DNA from: Candidatus Gallitreponema excrementavium
GTDB taxonomy: Bacteria > Spirochaetota > Spirochaetia > Treponematales > Treponemataceae
Length of the DNA stretch: 64,000 nt
Reading direction: 5' to 3'
NCBI GenBank assembly: GCA_017694795.1
Contig: JADIMM010000023.1
Span: 101,915-165,914, forward strand
A program made the translations under genes and the position numbers. The notes under the pieces are model-generated. The model saw nothing but the letters and a program-made list of their open reading frames with translations. It was not told where the DNA came from and did not search any database. Below, piece by piece: positions 33,686 to 42,302 of this stretch (within the stretch, counting starts at the first letter, position 1; each line of letters starts with the position of its first letter).

Positions 33686-35095
33686 TCAGTTTTTAAGCCA
33701 GTTTTCGATAAGTTCCAGTTGTTCTGCAACTTTTGAGTTGGCAGGACCTCCGGTAGTTTGCCTTGCTTCTTTGCAGTGTTCAGGGGGAAGTATGTCAAAA
33801 ACATCTTCCTCTATTACGGGACAGATATTCTTTAAGTCTTCTAAAGACAGGTCTTCAAGGTTAAGTTTTTTTCCTATTGCCAGTTTGACACAGGAGGCTG
33901 AATATTCGTGGGCCTTTCTGAATGGGATACCTTTTTTTACAAGATAATCAGCCAAATCTGTAGCATTTGCATATCCTCCATAACAAGAGGACTTCATCTT
34001 TTCCTTGTTCCAGGATGCAGTTTGTATCATACTTGTAAAAACCCTGATACAGGAAGAAACCGTGTCAAAAGCAGCAAAAAGGGAAGTTTTGTCTTCCTGC
34101 AAATCACGGTTATAGGAAAGGGGAAGCCCCTTCATCATTGTAAGAAGGGCCATAAGGTTTCCGAACACAAGTCCGGTCCTGCCCCTGATTAGTTCAGCAA
34201 AGTCAGGGTTTTTTTTCTGTGGCATTATGCTTGAGCCTGTGGACCATTTCTCAGAAAGATTGATGAATTTAAATTCTTCTGTGGACCAAAGAATTACCTC
34301 TTCGCAGTACCTGGACAGATGGGTCATTATCAGTGAAAAATCAGAAACAAACTCTATGCAGTAATCCCTGTCACAGACAGTATCCAGGGAGTTAGGCGTT
34401 ACACCTGAAAATCCCAGTATCTCAGCAGTTAATTCCCGGTCAAGGGGCAAACCGCTTCCTGCGAGGGCTCCGGCTCCAAGGGGGGAATAATCTATCCGTC
34501 CCAACGCATCGGAAAGCCTTTCGTAATCCCTGATTAAAGGCCATATCCAGGCACACAGATGGTGGGCAAGGGAAACAGGCTGAGCCCGCTGCATATGGGT
34601 GTATCCGGACAGCAGTGTGTCCAAATGTTGCTCTGCAATGTGTTTTAAAGTTTTAACCAGTTTTTTTATTTCATTTTGCAAATCAGGAATAACCCGTCTT
34701 AAATACAGCCTTTCATCCAATGCAATCTGGTCATTTCTGCTTCTCCCTGTATGCAGCTTCCTTCCTGTATCTCCCAGTCTGTCGGTAAGCACAGCCTCTA
34801 TAAAGGAATGAATGTCTTCCGCAGAATTATCGATGGTGAGCTTTCCTGAGTCTATCTCGTTTTTTATTTCTTCTAAGACAGACTGAATCTTTGAACTTTC
34901 TTCCATGGAAATAATTCCTTGGGTTCCGAGCATTTTTACATGTGCAATGCTGCCTGCTATATCGTCAAGTGCCATTCTGGAATCGACATATATTGATGTT
35001 TCAAATTCCACGGCCTCCTTGTCCGGGCCTTCGGAAAACCTGCCGTGCCAAAGTGCAGCATGGTTTCCCTGCAAAAGGTTGTTATTACTGTCCAT
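33686..35095 (-). CDS. argH: Argininosuccinate lyase
   Basis: Last step of arginine biosynthesis: argininosuccinate to arginine and fumarate. The superfamily signature GSSIMPQKKNPD (about residues 278-289) with the catalytic serine, plus the early HTGRSRNDQIALDERLYLRR, are intact in a full-length 469-residue protein. No other arg gene is in the window, although carbamoyl phosphate from CarAB would feed the same pathway. It shares orientation with icd and the methyltransferase, but a separate promoter lies just before it; the ATG is 6 bases after the -10 box without a Shine-Dalgarno. Confidence 0.94.
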   Translation of the reverse strand: MDSNNNLLQGNHAALWHGRFSEGPDKEAVEFETSIYVDSRMALDDIAGSIAHVKMLGTQGIISMEESSKIQSVLEEIKNEIDSGKLTIDNSAEDIHSFIEAVLTDRLGDTGRKLHTGRSRNDQIALDERLYLRRVIPDLQNEIKKLVKTLKHIAEQHLDTLLSGYTHMQRAQPVSLAHHLCAWIWPLIRDYERLSDALGRIDYSPLGAGALAGSGLPLDRELTAEILGFSGVTPNSLDTVCDRDYCIEFVSDFSLIMTHLSRYCEEVILWSTEEFKFINLSEKWSTGSSIMPQKKNPDFAELIRGRTGLVFGNLMALLTMMKGLPLSYNRDLQEDKTSLFAAFDTVSSCIRVFTSMIQTASWNKEKMKSSCYGGYANATDLADYLVKKGIPFRKAHEYSASCVKLAIGKKLNLEDLSLEDLKNICPVIEEDVFDILPPEHCKEARQTTGGPANSKVAEQLELIENWLKN

Positions 35096-35101
35096 ATGGA
35101 A

Positions 35102-35130
35102 AAACTATCTTAAAAAGGGAGAAATTTCAA
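35102..35130 (-). promoter_or_regulatory. Promoter of argH, leaderless arrangement
   Basis: Minus strand: TTGAAA (35130-35125), 17-base spacer, TAGTTT (35107-35102), 6 bases, ATG at 35095. The -10 box is a weak match, but the geometry equals that of four other genes here. Confidence 0.5.
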
Positions 35131-35201
35131 GGTATGTTGCCTGCATGATGGAAAATGAATTTGCCATATAGCCGGCATCAGATTTTCATGAATATTTATA
35201 T

Positions 35202-36335
35202 TTATAGTTTTATTTCCCAGACTTTGTGGATTTTTGAATCTTTAAAATCTTCCGGAATAGTCGAGGCGGTAATATCTTTAATTTTCAACTCCTGCAGGGA
35301 ATGGTCTTTTCCTTTTGCCAGCCGGTTTATTTTTTCCTGCAACAGGTTTCCGGAAAATTTAAGTTTCTTGGAATTTGTTGAAAAGTACAGTGTCCCACCC
35401 CGGTTAAGCAGCAGAATACATTCTGCACAAAGGAGTGGCCAGTGCCGGTTTATATCCAAAAAGTCCTTCATTTTTTTTGAATTGGAAAAAGTAGGGGGGT
35501 CAAGAATGATTATGTCCCATTTTTCTTTTTTTTCCAGGGCTTTTTTTAAAAAAAGAAAAACATCTTCCCGTATAAATTCATGACTGAGGCTGTTTATACC
35601 GTTAAGCTCAAAATTTTTCTTTGCCCAGCCAAGATAGGTGTTTGAGATATCAACAGAGGTTACAACTCCGCCCCCGTGAGCCCCGAAAACCGAGAAAGAT
35701 CCTGTGTAACAAAACAGATTTAATATTTTTTTCCCTTTTGATTCAAAGCATATTCTGTTGCGCAAAATCCTGTGATCAATGAAAAGTCCTGTATCAAGAT
35801 AGGTTTGGGGTCTGACTATAAAACCCAGTTCTCCTTCCTTTACAGTAATTTCAAAATCATCAGGTGTTTTCTCATTATCAGGCCGGACTGTTTTTTCAGA
35901 ACCGGTGTCCACAATTTTTCCGTATTGATTATTACCTCTTTGTTTTTTACGGATTCTTGAAAAAATATTGTCCTCAGGTATTGAAAGGGTGTCTGAAAGA
36001 ATGGCGAGCATTGATTCCAGCCAGCGTTCTTCTTCGGAGCCAGATGTTTTATAAGGTCTTTCATACAAAAATACAACTGCGTATCTTATGCCCGAAGGAA
36101 AGTCGGTATAGATGTCAACGGAAAGGGGAATTTCCGGTATATCACGGTTGTAAACCCGGTATGCCCCGTAAGAATTCCTGGCAGCCCATTTGGAAAGGTG
36201 CCTGTTTTTCTTTAAAAGTCTGTTTTTAAAGTAAGTTTTCTGTTCGTAAAGCTTTTCCGCAGCCTTTATTTCTGAAAATTCCCGTACCTGTCCTTTATTT
36301 GTTTCCCGGGAAGAAAATCCGGTGTCTTTTTTCAT
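35202..36335 (-). CDS. 23S rRNA methyltransferase, RlmK-type stand-alone domain
   Basis: 377-residue class I SAM-dependent methyltransferase. It matches by pattern the C-terminal RlmK half of the E. coli RlmKL fusion (m7G2069 of 23S rRNA): YRVYNRDIPEIPLSVDIYTD near the N-terminus, YLDTGLFIDHRILRNRI, the SAM loop LNLFCYTGSFSVFGAHGG, and the catalytic IILDPPTFSNSKKM. There is no THUMP or RlmL half. RlmI (m5C) relatives share the core but carry a PUA domain, which is absent. It starts 4 bases after the rex stop, so redox control through the same operon is possible. Confidence 0.8.
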   Translation of the reverse strand: MKKDTGFSSRETNKGQVREFSEIKAAEKLYEQKTYFKNRLLKKNRHLSKWAARNSYGAYRVYNRDIPEIPLSVDIYTDFPSGIRYAVVFLYERPYKTSGSEEERWLESMLAILSDTLSIPEDNIFSRIRKKQRGNNQYGKIVDTGSEKTVRPDNEKTPDDFEITVKEGELGFIVRPQTYLDTGLFIDHRILRNRICFESKGKKILNLFCYTGSFSVFGAHGGGVVTSVDISNTYLGWAKKNFELNGINSLSHEFIREDVFLFLKKALEKKEKWDIIILDPPTFSNSKKMKDFLDINRHWPLLCAECILLLNRGGTLYFSTNSKKLKFSGNLLQEKINRLAKGKDHSLQELKIKDITASTIPEDFKDSKIHKVWEIKL

Positions 36336-36339
36336 GGTT

Positions 36340-36996
36340 TTATTGTTCTCTAAAAGAGTCCGGACTCTTAAATGATTTCATCTTTACACAGAGCATAGCA
36401 TAGCCTGAGGTTAAATCTTCCTTTTGTACCACAACGTCCTGGGGTACTTTCAGTTTTACATTAGTAAAATTCCAGATGGCCTTAATTCCGGCCTTTATCA
36501 GTTTGTCCGTAATCAATTGTGCCTGGGAAGAAGGTACTGTTAAAATGGCAATCTTTGCCTCAAAATGTTTAATCTGTAATTCCAAAGTATCTATGGCTAG
36601 TACAGGAACACCGTGGATTTTTGTGCCTACTTTGTTTTTGTCGCTGTCAAAGGCAGCCTGGATATTCAAGCCGTGGTACTGAAACTCCTGATACCCGGAC
36701 AAAGCCGTGCCAAGGTTTCCTGCACCGATAAGTACAGCATCCTGGACATCATCCCAACCGAGAAAGTGCTCGATGGCAGCAATCAAGGCTACTGTCGGAT
36801 AGCCTTTTTTTGGTTTGCCGATAATACCTGTAATTGCAAGGTCTTTTCTGACTTGAATAGGTTCCAGATTTAGTTCATTAGCGATTACTGTACCTGAAAT
36901 AAATTCAACCCCTTCCGATTGGGCCTGACGTATTATATGGAGGTAAGAAGGAAGTCTTCTTACGGAAGGAGCTGCGGCTATTCGTTGCTTTGCCAT
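36340..36996 (-). CDS. rex: Redox-sensing transcriptional repressor Rex
   Basis: Dimeric repressor that senses the NADH/NAD+ ratio and controls fermentation and respiration genes. The 218-residue protein has an N-terminal winged helix (RRLPSYLHIIRQAQSEG, VIANELNLEPIQVRKDLAIT) and a Rossmann domain with the dinucleotide loop VLIGAGNLGTALSGY (about 90-104). It is the first gene of a two-gene unit with the rRNA methyltransferase. I find no full Rex operator (TTGTGAA/TTAACAA dyad) upstream. A TTGAAA, 17-base spacer, CAGGAT promoter ends 8 bases before the ATG, with AGGA as a possible ribosome-binding site. Confidence 0.93.
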   Translation of the reverse strand: MAKQRIAAAPSVRRLPSYLHIIRQAQSEGVEFISGTVIANELNLEPIQVRKDLAITGIIGKPKKGYPTVALIAAIEHFLGWDDVQDAVLIGAGNLGTALSGYQEFQYHGLNIQAAFDSDKNKVGTKIHGVPVLAIDTLELQIKHFEAKIAILTVPSSQAQLITDKLIKAGIKAIWNFTNVKLKVPQDVVVQKEDLTSGYAMLCVKMKSFKSPDSFREQ

Positions 36997-37107
36997 ACTG
37001 TAGAATCCTGTCCTAGTTTTGATTTTATTTCAATAATTAATTAACGATATAATATTTACCGGAAAATTTCAAGATTGATGTTTTTTGACTTGTTTATCTG
37101 ATTTTAA

Positions 37108-37131
37108 TTTTTCCCGGATATCCGGGAAAAA
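37108..37131. repeat. Perfect 24-base palindrome upstream of rex
   Basis: Five T, CCCGGATATCCGGG and five A form an uninterrupted dyad centred on 37119/37120, with no spacer. A zero-loop palindrome suits a homodimeric DNA-binding protein better than an RNA hairpin. It does not match the Rex operator consensus. It lies about 110 bases from rex and 165 bases upstream of the proposed promoter for the next genes. Confidence 0.7.
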
Positions 37132-37294
37132 CATAATGTAGTTTATTGTTTTATATTTTCATGAAAAAAATATTTTGATAAAAGCTGCTTTTTTTAATAT
37201 TTTGAAAAGTTAAAAAAACTCTAAAATGTTTATTTTGAATGGAAATAGGAACATGTTTTTTTTTTTAACAATAATTTTTTTTGTTTTATTTTTT

Positions 37295-37322
37295 TTTACT
37301 TGTGGTATGATTTTCTTATACT
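37295..37322 (+). promoter_or_regulatory. Candidate promoter of small membrane-protein genes
   Basis: TTTACT (37295-37300), 16-base spacer, TATACT (37317-37322). The transcript would begin near 37329 and cover the small reading frame at 37349 and the membrane-protein gene at 37464. Confidence 0.5.
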
Positions 37323-37348
37323 GGTAATAGGAAGTGGAGAATGTATTC

Positions 37349-37462
37349 ATGGGAGTAACTGTCCCTTTATTATTTTCTGGTTCCAGGTCTGCGTTGCGGG
37401 CTTTTACTTTTTTATTGGTCAGGGGAATAATGGTTTTTCCTTTGACTGTTTTAGGAGTTTAA
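37349..37462 (+). CDS. Candidate small hydrophobic protein, 37 residues
   Basis: An ATG at 37349, with GGAG 9 bases upstream, opens a 37-codon frame ending in TAA one base before the ATG of the membrane-protein gene. The product is hydrophobic with two or three arginines (it begins MGVTVPLLFSGSRS and ends MVFPLTVLGV) and could be a single-span membrane peptide. Support is the ribosome-binding site, the tight junction and the promoter just upstream. Against it: no recognised family and low complexity. It might be a leader peptide coupling translation of the next gene. Confidence 0.35.
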   Translation: MGVTVPLLFSGSRSALRAFTFLLVRGIMVFPLTVLGV

Positions 37463-37463
37463 G

Positions 37464-37880
37464 ATGGCAAAAGGAATGACTTCTATTTGGAAAACCGTAC
37501 TTCAGATTGCAGTTGCGGTTATGTTGATTATCGGCGGTATCAGTGTTTTTACCAATGGTGCTAAAGATGAACTTGTAAAGGCTGTTGGTAATTTATTCAA
37601 TGCCGGAACCTTAAGAGATGTTGTTGTATGGGTTCTCGCTGCTATAGAGATTATTACCGGCGTTCTTTTAATTTTGGATTTCTTCCACATTAATTCCCTT
37701 GACAGACTTGACGACATTTTCCTCTTGATAATTATGATAGCCTGGATTGTTGTTTTTATGGTTTTGGGAGAATTGATACCTTTGTTTAAAGGACATTTGG
37801 CATTTGTTCCCTTCCTTCAGGCCTTTGCCAAGGATGCCGTAATGGTTGCTGTGTTTGGCATAATTAAGGCTAAGATATAG
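37464..37880 (+). CDS. Conserved four-span membrane protein of unknown function
   Basis: 138-residue integral membrane protein with four hydrophobic segments at about 9-30, 48-72, 78-104 and 112-134. I do not recognise the family. The AGGAG ribosome-binding site is good, and a strong terminator follows directly. Codon usage is well adapted, suggesting more than trace expression. The short loops leave no room for an extracytoplasmic domain. Confidence 0.7.
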   Translation: MAKGMTSIWKTVLQIAVAVMLIIGGISVFTNGAKDELVKAVGNLFNAGTLRDVVVWVLAAIEIITGVLLILDFFHINSLDRLDDIFLLIIMIAWIVVFMVLGELIPLFKGHLAFVPFLQAFAKDAVMVAVFGIIKAKI

Positions 37881-37900
37881 TCTTTTTTCGGGTGGGATTA

Positions 37901-37930
37901 AGACGGACTTGCAGGTCCGTCTTTTTTTTT
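37901..37930 (+). terminator. Rho-independent terminator
   Basis: AGACGGAC pairs with GTCCGTCT across a short TTGCAG loop and is followed by nine T. It lies 21 bases after the membrane-protein stop. Confidence 0.92.
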
Positions 37931-38163
37931 ATGCAGTTGAAATCAAATTCCGGAATTGAATTATACCAAACCGGTACAGGATAAATTCTTTATCTGAATC
38001 TTTACAACATAAATAACGGGAATAAGCAGGTTTTATCATTCCCTTTTTATGTTTGATGTATATGGAATATTTTTGTTTTTTTTTGTATAATATTCCCGGT
38101 CTTTCGGGACCTGATTTGATTATATTCTGCTGCCAGTGTGCAGTTTTTTCAGGAGGTTTTCCT

Positions 38164-41100
38164 TTGTATAGTCCTGTAGATTCAAAAGTAAATTTTCCCG
38201 AGGAAGAGTTAAAAGTCCTGGATTTTTGGAAGAAAAACAATATTTTTAAAAAATCTATCAGCCAGAGGGCAAGAGCTGAAGACTTTGTTTTTTATGACGG
38301 ACCTCCTTTCGCCACCGGATTGCCACATTTTGGTCACTTTATCCCCAGTACTATCAAGGATATTATTCCCCGTTATAAGACCATGAAGGGGATGAAAGTA
38401 GAACGCCGTTTTGGTTGGGATTGCCACGGACTTCCAGTGGAGAATCTGATTGAAAAAGAATTAGGCCTTAATTCAAAAACTGATATAGAAAAATATGGAG
38501 TTGATAAATTCAACGAAAAATGCCGTGAGAGTGTTTTGAGATATGTAAATGAATGGAAGGGGACAATTACAAGGCTTGGCCGTTGGGTTGATTTTGAACA
38601 TGACTACAAAACTATGAACCCTGATTATATGGAGTCTATCTGGTGGGTTATGAAAAGTCTTTGGGACAAGGGGCTTCTTTATGAGGGTCATTATATTTTG
38701 CCATATTGTCCCAGATGTTCCACAGTGTTGTCAAATCATGAACTTAACCTGGGAGGGTATAAAGATGTTCATGATCCTGCAATAACAATCCGGTTTAAGG
38801 TTACAAAGGCAGGTCCAAAGGCATCGGACAAAGAAATGGAAAATGGTTCCACCTATTTTATTGCCTGGACTACAACCCCTTGGACTTTGCCTTCAAATCT
38901 TGGGCTTACCATGGGGCCGGATATTGATTATGTGAAAGTGAAAGACGGGGATGAGTACTATATTCTTGCAGAGGCAAGGCTGGGGGCATATTATAAAAAT
39001 CCGGAAGAACTTGATATTGTCTGGAAGAAAAAAGGTTCTGAGCTGGAAGGTTCAAGATATGAACCCTTGTTCCCGTACTTTGCATCTCTTGCAGTTAATG
39101 AAGACGGTTCAGAGGGGGCTTTCAGGGTATTTACAGCTGATTTTGTATCAACGGAAGACGGAACTGGAATAGTACATACTGCCCCAGGCTTTGGAGAGGA
39201 TGATAATAAGGTTTTCAAAGGTACCGGGGTTCCTATGGTTTGTCCTGTTGATGCTGAATGTAAATTTACAAAAGAAGTTCCTGATTATGCCGGCAGGTTT
39301 GTAAAAGAATGTGATAAGGATATTATTGAAAGGCTTAAACAGGAAGGAAAACTTGTAAAAAAGGAACAGATTCTCCATTCCTATCCCCATTGCTGGCGCT
39401 GCTCAAGTCCCTTGATTTACAGGGGTGTGGGAAGCTGGTTTGTGGCAGTGGAAAAAATCAAGCCCTCTCTTTTGAAAGCAAATTCACAGATAACCTGGCA
39501 ACCTCCTCATATTAAGGAAGGTCGCTTTGGAAAATGGCTGGAAGGGGCAAGGGATTGGGCTATAAGCCGTAACAGATATTGGGGAAATCCTCTTCCTATC
39601 TGGAAATGTCCTGATTGCGGTAAAACCATTTGCGTAGGAAGCAGGGAAGAGCTTAAACAACTTTCTGGAATTTACCCTGAAGATTTGCATAAGCATTTTG
39701 TGGACAAGATTACGATTCCATGTGATTGTGGCGGAATTATGAAAAGGATTCCTGAAGTCCTGGATTGCTGGTTTGAGTCCGGTTCAATGCCCTATGCACA
39801 GAATCATTATCCGTTTGAAAATAAGGAATATTTTGAAAAGCATTTCCCTGCGGATTTTATTTCCGAAGGTTTGGATCAAACCAGGGGCTGGTTCTATACA
39901 TTAACGGTATTGGCAGCCGCTTTGTTTGATAAACCGGCATTTAAGAATTGCATTGTAAACGGGCTTGTTCTGGCTTCTGACGGAAAGAAAATGTCAAAGA
40001 GCCTAAGGAACTTTACTGATCCCAATGAGGTTATAAATAAATTCGGTTCCGATGCTTTGAGACTGTTTTTGATTCATTCCTCCGTAGTCCGGGCTGATGA
40101 CTTAAAATACAGTGATGACGGGGTAAGGGATGTTTTAAAGGGTATTTTAATTCCTCTGTGGAACAGTTATAGCTTTTATGTAACATATGCAAATATAGAC
40201 GGAATTTCTCCCGAAAAGGCTCCTGAAAATCCTTCCAATCCTTTGGACAGGTGGATTCTATCTTCGGCACAAAAGCTAATTAAAAATGTAACAGAGGCTT
40301 TGGATGCCTATGACTTGTCAAGGGCAGTAGATCCTATTATTTCTTTTATTGATGAACTGAATAACTGGTATATCCGCCGTAGCCGGAGACGCTTTTGGCG
40401 GAGTGAAAATGATAATGATAAGAATGAAGCCTATGGCTCTCTTTATACCGTGCTGAAAATTCTCACTAAAGTTGCCGCACCTTTCATTCCTTTTGTTACG
40501 GAAAATATTTACCAAAATCTGAGACAGGAAAATGAACCTGAATCGGTTCATCTTTGCGATTATCCTGTTTACGATTCTTCTTATAGGGACGAAGAGCTTG
40601 AATTTAAAATGGATACTGTACAAAAAGCTGTTTCCATGGGCCGTTCCCTCAGGTATCAGTTTAATCTTAAAATCAGGCAGCCCCTGCGGAGTGTTGAACT
40701 TGTAACCAGAAACCCGAAAGAAAAGAGTGTTCTTTTGGAAATGGAAGATTCAATCCGGGAGGAATTGAATGTAAAGAATGTTGTTTTCCATGAAAAGGAA
40801 GACGAACTTGTTGAATACCGGGCAAAGGCTAATTTCAGGGTTCTTGGAAAGGAACTTGGCGGGTTGATGGGTGAGGCCGCCAGGAAAATCCAGTCACTTG
40901 GTCAGAACGAAATTCTTTCGATTTTGGACGGTGGTGTTCTCAGTCTGGATATAGGGGACAGAACCGTTGAGCTTACCGAGGACAAGATCATTGTTGACCG
41001 CCTGGAAAAAGAACATCTCAAGGTTCTTAACGAAGGAACTTTGACAGTGGGACTTGATACTCTTCTTACAAAAGAACTGATACAGGAAGGTCAGGTCAGG

Positions 41101-41340
41101 GACTTGATCCGGGGAATACAGAACCTTAGAAAAGAAAAGGGCTTGGATGTAACAGACCGTATCCGTCTTTTTGTATCAGGTACAAAGTCTATGAAGGAGG
41201 GTTTTGAAAGTTTTAAAGAATTTATTTCATCTGAAACCCTGGCTTCTGAAATTTGTTGGGTAGAAGAGGATAAAGCGGATAGCTTTGTTCCGGTGGAAAC
41301 AAATGAAGAATTTTGGAAGGTAAACCTGGAAAAGGCATAA
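38164..41340 (+). CDS. ileS: Isoleucyl-tRNA synthetase (eukaryote-like, class 2 type)
   Basis: Class I synthetase charging tRNA-Ile, 1058 residues. The HIGH signature is PHFGHF in the stretch PPFATGLPHFGHFIPSTIKD, and KMSKS is in DGKKMSKSLRNFTDP. The wording of the N-terminal block and the absence of a bacterial-type zinc tail place it with eukaryote-like (type 2) IleRS. The start is a TTG at 38164, which alone has a CAGGAGG ribosome-binding site (38150-38156) at correct spacing; ATGs at 38053-38062 would add 37 unrelated residues. A TATAAT box stands at 38086-38091. No T-box is visible. Confidence 0.95.
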   Translation: MYSPVDSKVNFPEEELKVLDFWKKNNIFKKSISQRARAEDFVFYDGPPFATGLPHFGHFIPSTIKDIIPRYKTMKGMKVERRFGWDCHGLPVENLIEKELGLNSKTDIEKYGVDKFNEKCRESVLRYVNEWKGTITRLGRWVDFEHDYKTMNPDYMESIWWVMKSLWDKGLLYEGHYILPYCPRCSTVLSNHELNLGGYKDVHDPAITIRFKVTKAGPKASDKEMENGSTYFIAWTTTPWTLPSNLGLTMGPDIDYVKVKDGDEYYILAEARLGAYYKNPEELDIVWKKKGSELEGSRYEPLFPYFASLAVNEDGSEGAFRVFTADFVSTEDGTGIVHTAPGFGEDDNKVFKGTGVPMVCPVDAECKFTKEVPDYAGRFVKECDKDIIERLKQEGKLVKKEQILHSYPHCWRCSSPLIYRGVGSWFVAVEKIKPSLLKANSQITWQPPHIKEGRFGKWLEGARDWAISRNRYWGNPLPIWKCPDCGKTICVGSREELKQLSGIYPEDLHKHFVDKITIPCDCGGIMKRIPEVLDCWFESGSMPYAQNHYPFENKEYFEKHFPADFISEGLDQTRGWFYTLTVLAAALFDKPAFKNCIVNGLVLASDGKKMSKSLRNFTDPNEVINKFGSDALRLFLIHSSVVRADDLKYSDDGVRDVLKGILIPLWNSYSFYVTYANIDGISPEKAPENPSNPLDRWILSSAQKLIKNVTEALDAYDLSRAVDPIISFIDELNNWYIRRSRRRFWRSENDNDKNEAYGSLYTVLKILTKVAAPFIPFVTENIYQNLRQENEPESVHLCDYPVYDSSYRDEELEFKMDTVQKAVSMGRSLRYQFNLKIRQPLRSVELVTRNPKEKSVLLEMEDSIREELNVKNVVFHEKEDELVEYRAKANFRVLGKELGGLMGEAARKIQSLGQNEILSILDGGVLSLDIGDRTVELTEDKIIVDRLEKEHLKVLNEGTLTVGLDTLLTKELIQEGQVRDLIRGIQNLRKEKGLDVTDRIRLFVSGTKSMKEGFESFKEFISSETLASEICWVEEDKADSFVPVETNEEFWKVNLEKA

Positions 41341-41341
41341 G

Positions 41342-42244
41342 ATGAAGAAATATTTTTTCCCCCTTCTTTTCGTTGTGTATTTTTTTACAGGATGTGCCGG
41401 AGGGGGGATGTACAAAGAGTCAAGGGAGAACATACCCTGTATTCTTGGCAGTGGGGGAAACCTGTATATTCACATTCCTGTTAAGTCCCATGAATTTGTT
41501 GTTTCGGCCTTGAAAGAGGGATTCAGACAAAGAGGTATTGATGTTTCCCCTTTTATTTCCCGTAGTGATGATTTATGGGCAGGGTATTTTCCCGGAATGC
41601 AATTGGATGATGGGGGAAAATCGGCCTTAAAAGGTATGACATCCGGTTCTTTTTTCAGGCTTGTAGCTTCGGGTAGATTTTCAAAAGGTTCTTTTGGTGT
41701 TGCCTTGGGGATGGCTTCAGGTTGGGAAAAAATAAAAGATAAGGATTCCGGGCTTGATTATTATACTTTTGATGGAGAGTATAAAATTACTGCAACGGTT
41801 CCAGAGTCAGGGCTTATTATTGCCAGTACGGAGGAAAGCAGGGCTTTTACTGGTCTTATTGAGAATTATTTTAATCCTCCGGATATTTTCAGCCCTCTTT
41901 TTTTGCAGGAAGGTATTGGGGACAGCATCGGTATTTTCTTCCCCGGTGATAATATAACCAGGTTTTTTTTAGGAAATCTGGCTGGCGGTTTTAAGCTTCC
42001 TGTGGACGGGGTGGAAATATATTTCAGACTTAGCCAGGAAGAGGGTATATATCAGGTAGAGATGAGGTTTATTCCGGTTGAAGCCAATATGGTTAAAGGG
42101 CTTCAGGCTTTGGTAAAAATATTTCTTAGAAGCTGTTTTAGTGATTCCGGGCTAAATATGGAAATAGGTTATTCCGATATATATGTGAGAGGGTTAACCA
42201 TGAAGCAGGAGAATGTAGCGGAGCTTGTTCTGGCTATGTTTTAA
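41342..42244 (+). CDS. Putative exported lipoprotein of unknown function
   Basis: 300-residue protein starting one base after the ileS stop. It has a lipoprotein signal (MKKYFFPLLFVVYFF then TGCAGGG, lipobox Cys at about 18). The body has alternating beta-type segments and no motif I recognise; the repeated layout of short strands (LYIHIPVKSHEF, FRLVASGRFSKGSF, ITATVPESGLIIAS) suggests a beta-rich envelope domain. The close packing with ileS implies cotranscription but not related function. Confidence 0.65.
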   Translation: MKKYFFPLLFVVYFFTGCAGGGMYKESRENIPCILGSGGNLYIHIPVKSHEFVVSALKEGFRQRGIDVSPFISRSDDLWAGYFPGMQLDDGGKSALKGMTSGSFFRLVASGRFSKGSFGVALGMASGWEKIKDKDSGLDYYTFDGEYKITATVPESGLIIASTEESRAFTGLIENYFNPPDIFSPLFLQEGIGDSIGIFFPGDNITRFFLGNLAGGFKLPVDGVEIYFRLSQEEGIYQVEMRFIPVEANMVKGLQALVKIFLRSCFSDSGLNMEIGYSDIYVRGLTMKQENVAELVLAMF

Positions 42245-42302
42245 TGCTGTTTCTTTTTTCGGGAAAACAGGTTTAAATATATAATGTAGTTGAGGTGATG
42301 AT

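Larger units (their letters stand above)
36997..37348. other. AT-rich divergent intergenic region (rex / small membrane proteins)
   Basis: About 350 bases with no gene that I can support. It is very AT-rich with long T-runs, contains the perfect 24-base palindrome at 37108-37131 and a plus-strand promoter at 37295-37322, and presumably the rex promoter near 36997-37030. Otherwise I see nothing in it. Confidence 0.6.

Noticed and set aside
37253..37271. Rex operator (TTAACAA half-site at 37265-37271)
   Set aside because: Only one half matches; the opposite half is a T-run matching 4 of 7 positions, which is expected by chance in such AT-rich DNA.
37931..38163. T-box leader upstream of ileS
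   Set aside because: No T-box sequence (AGGGTGGNACCGCG-like) and no antiterminator/terminator pair before ileS; the hairpin at 37901-37930 ends the preceding gene.
37929..38240. 103-codon minus-strand frame across the ileS start
   Set aside because: It overlaps the plus-strand terminator and the ileS start, lacks a ribosome-binding site and has the low-complexity composition of antisense AT-rich DNA.
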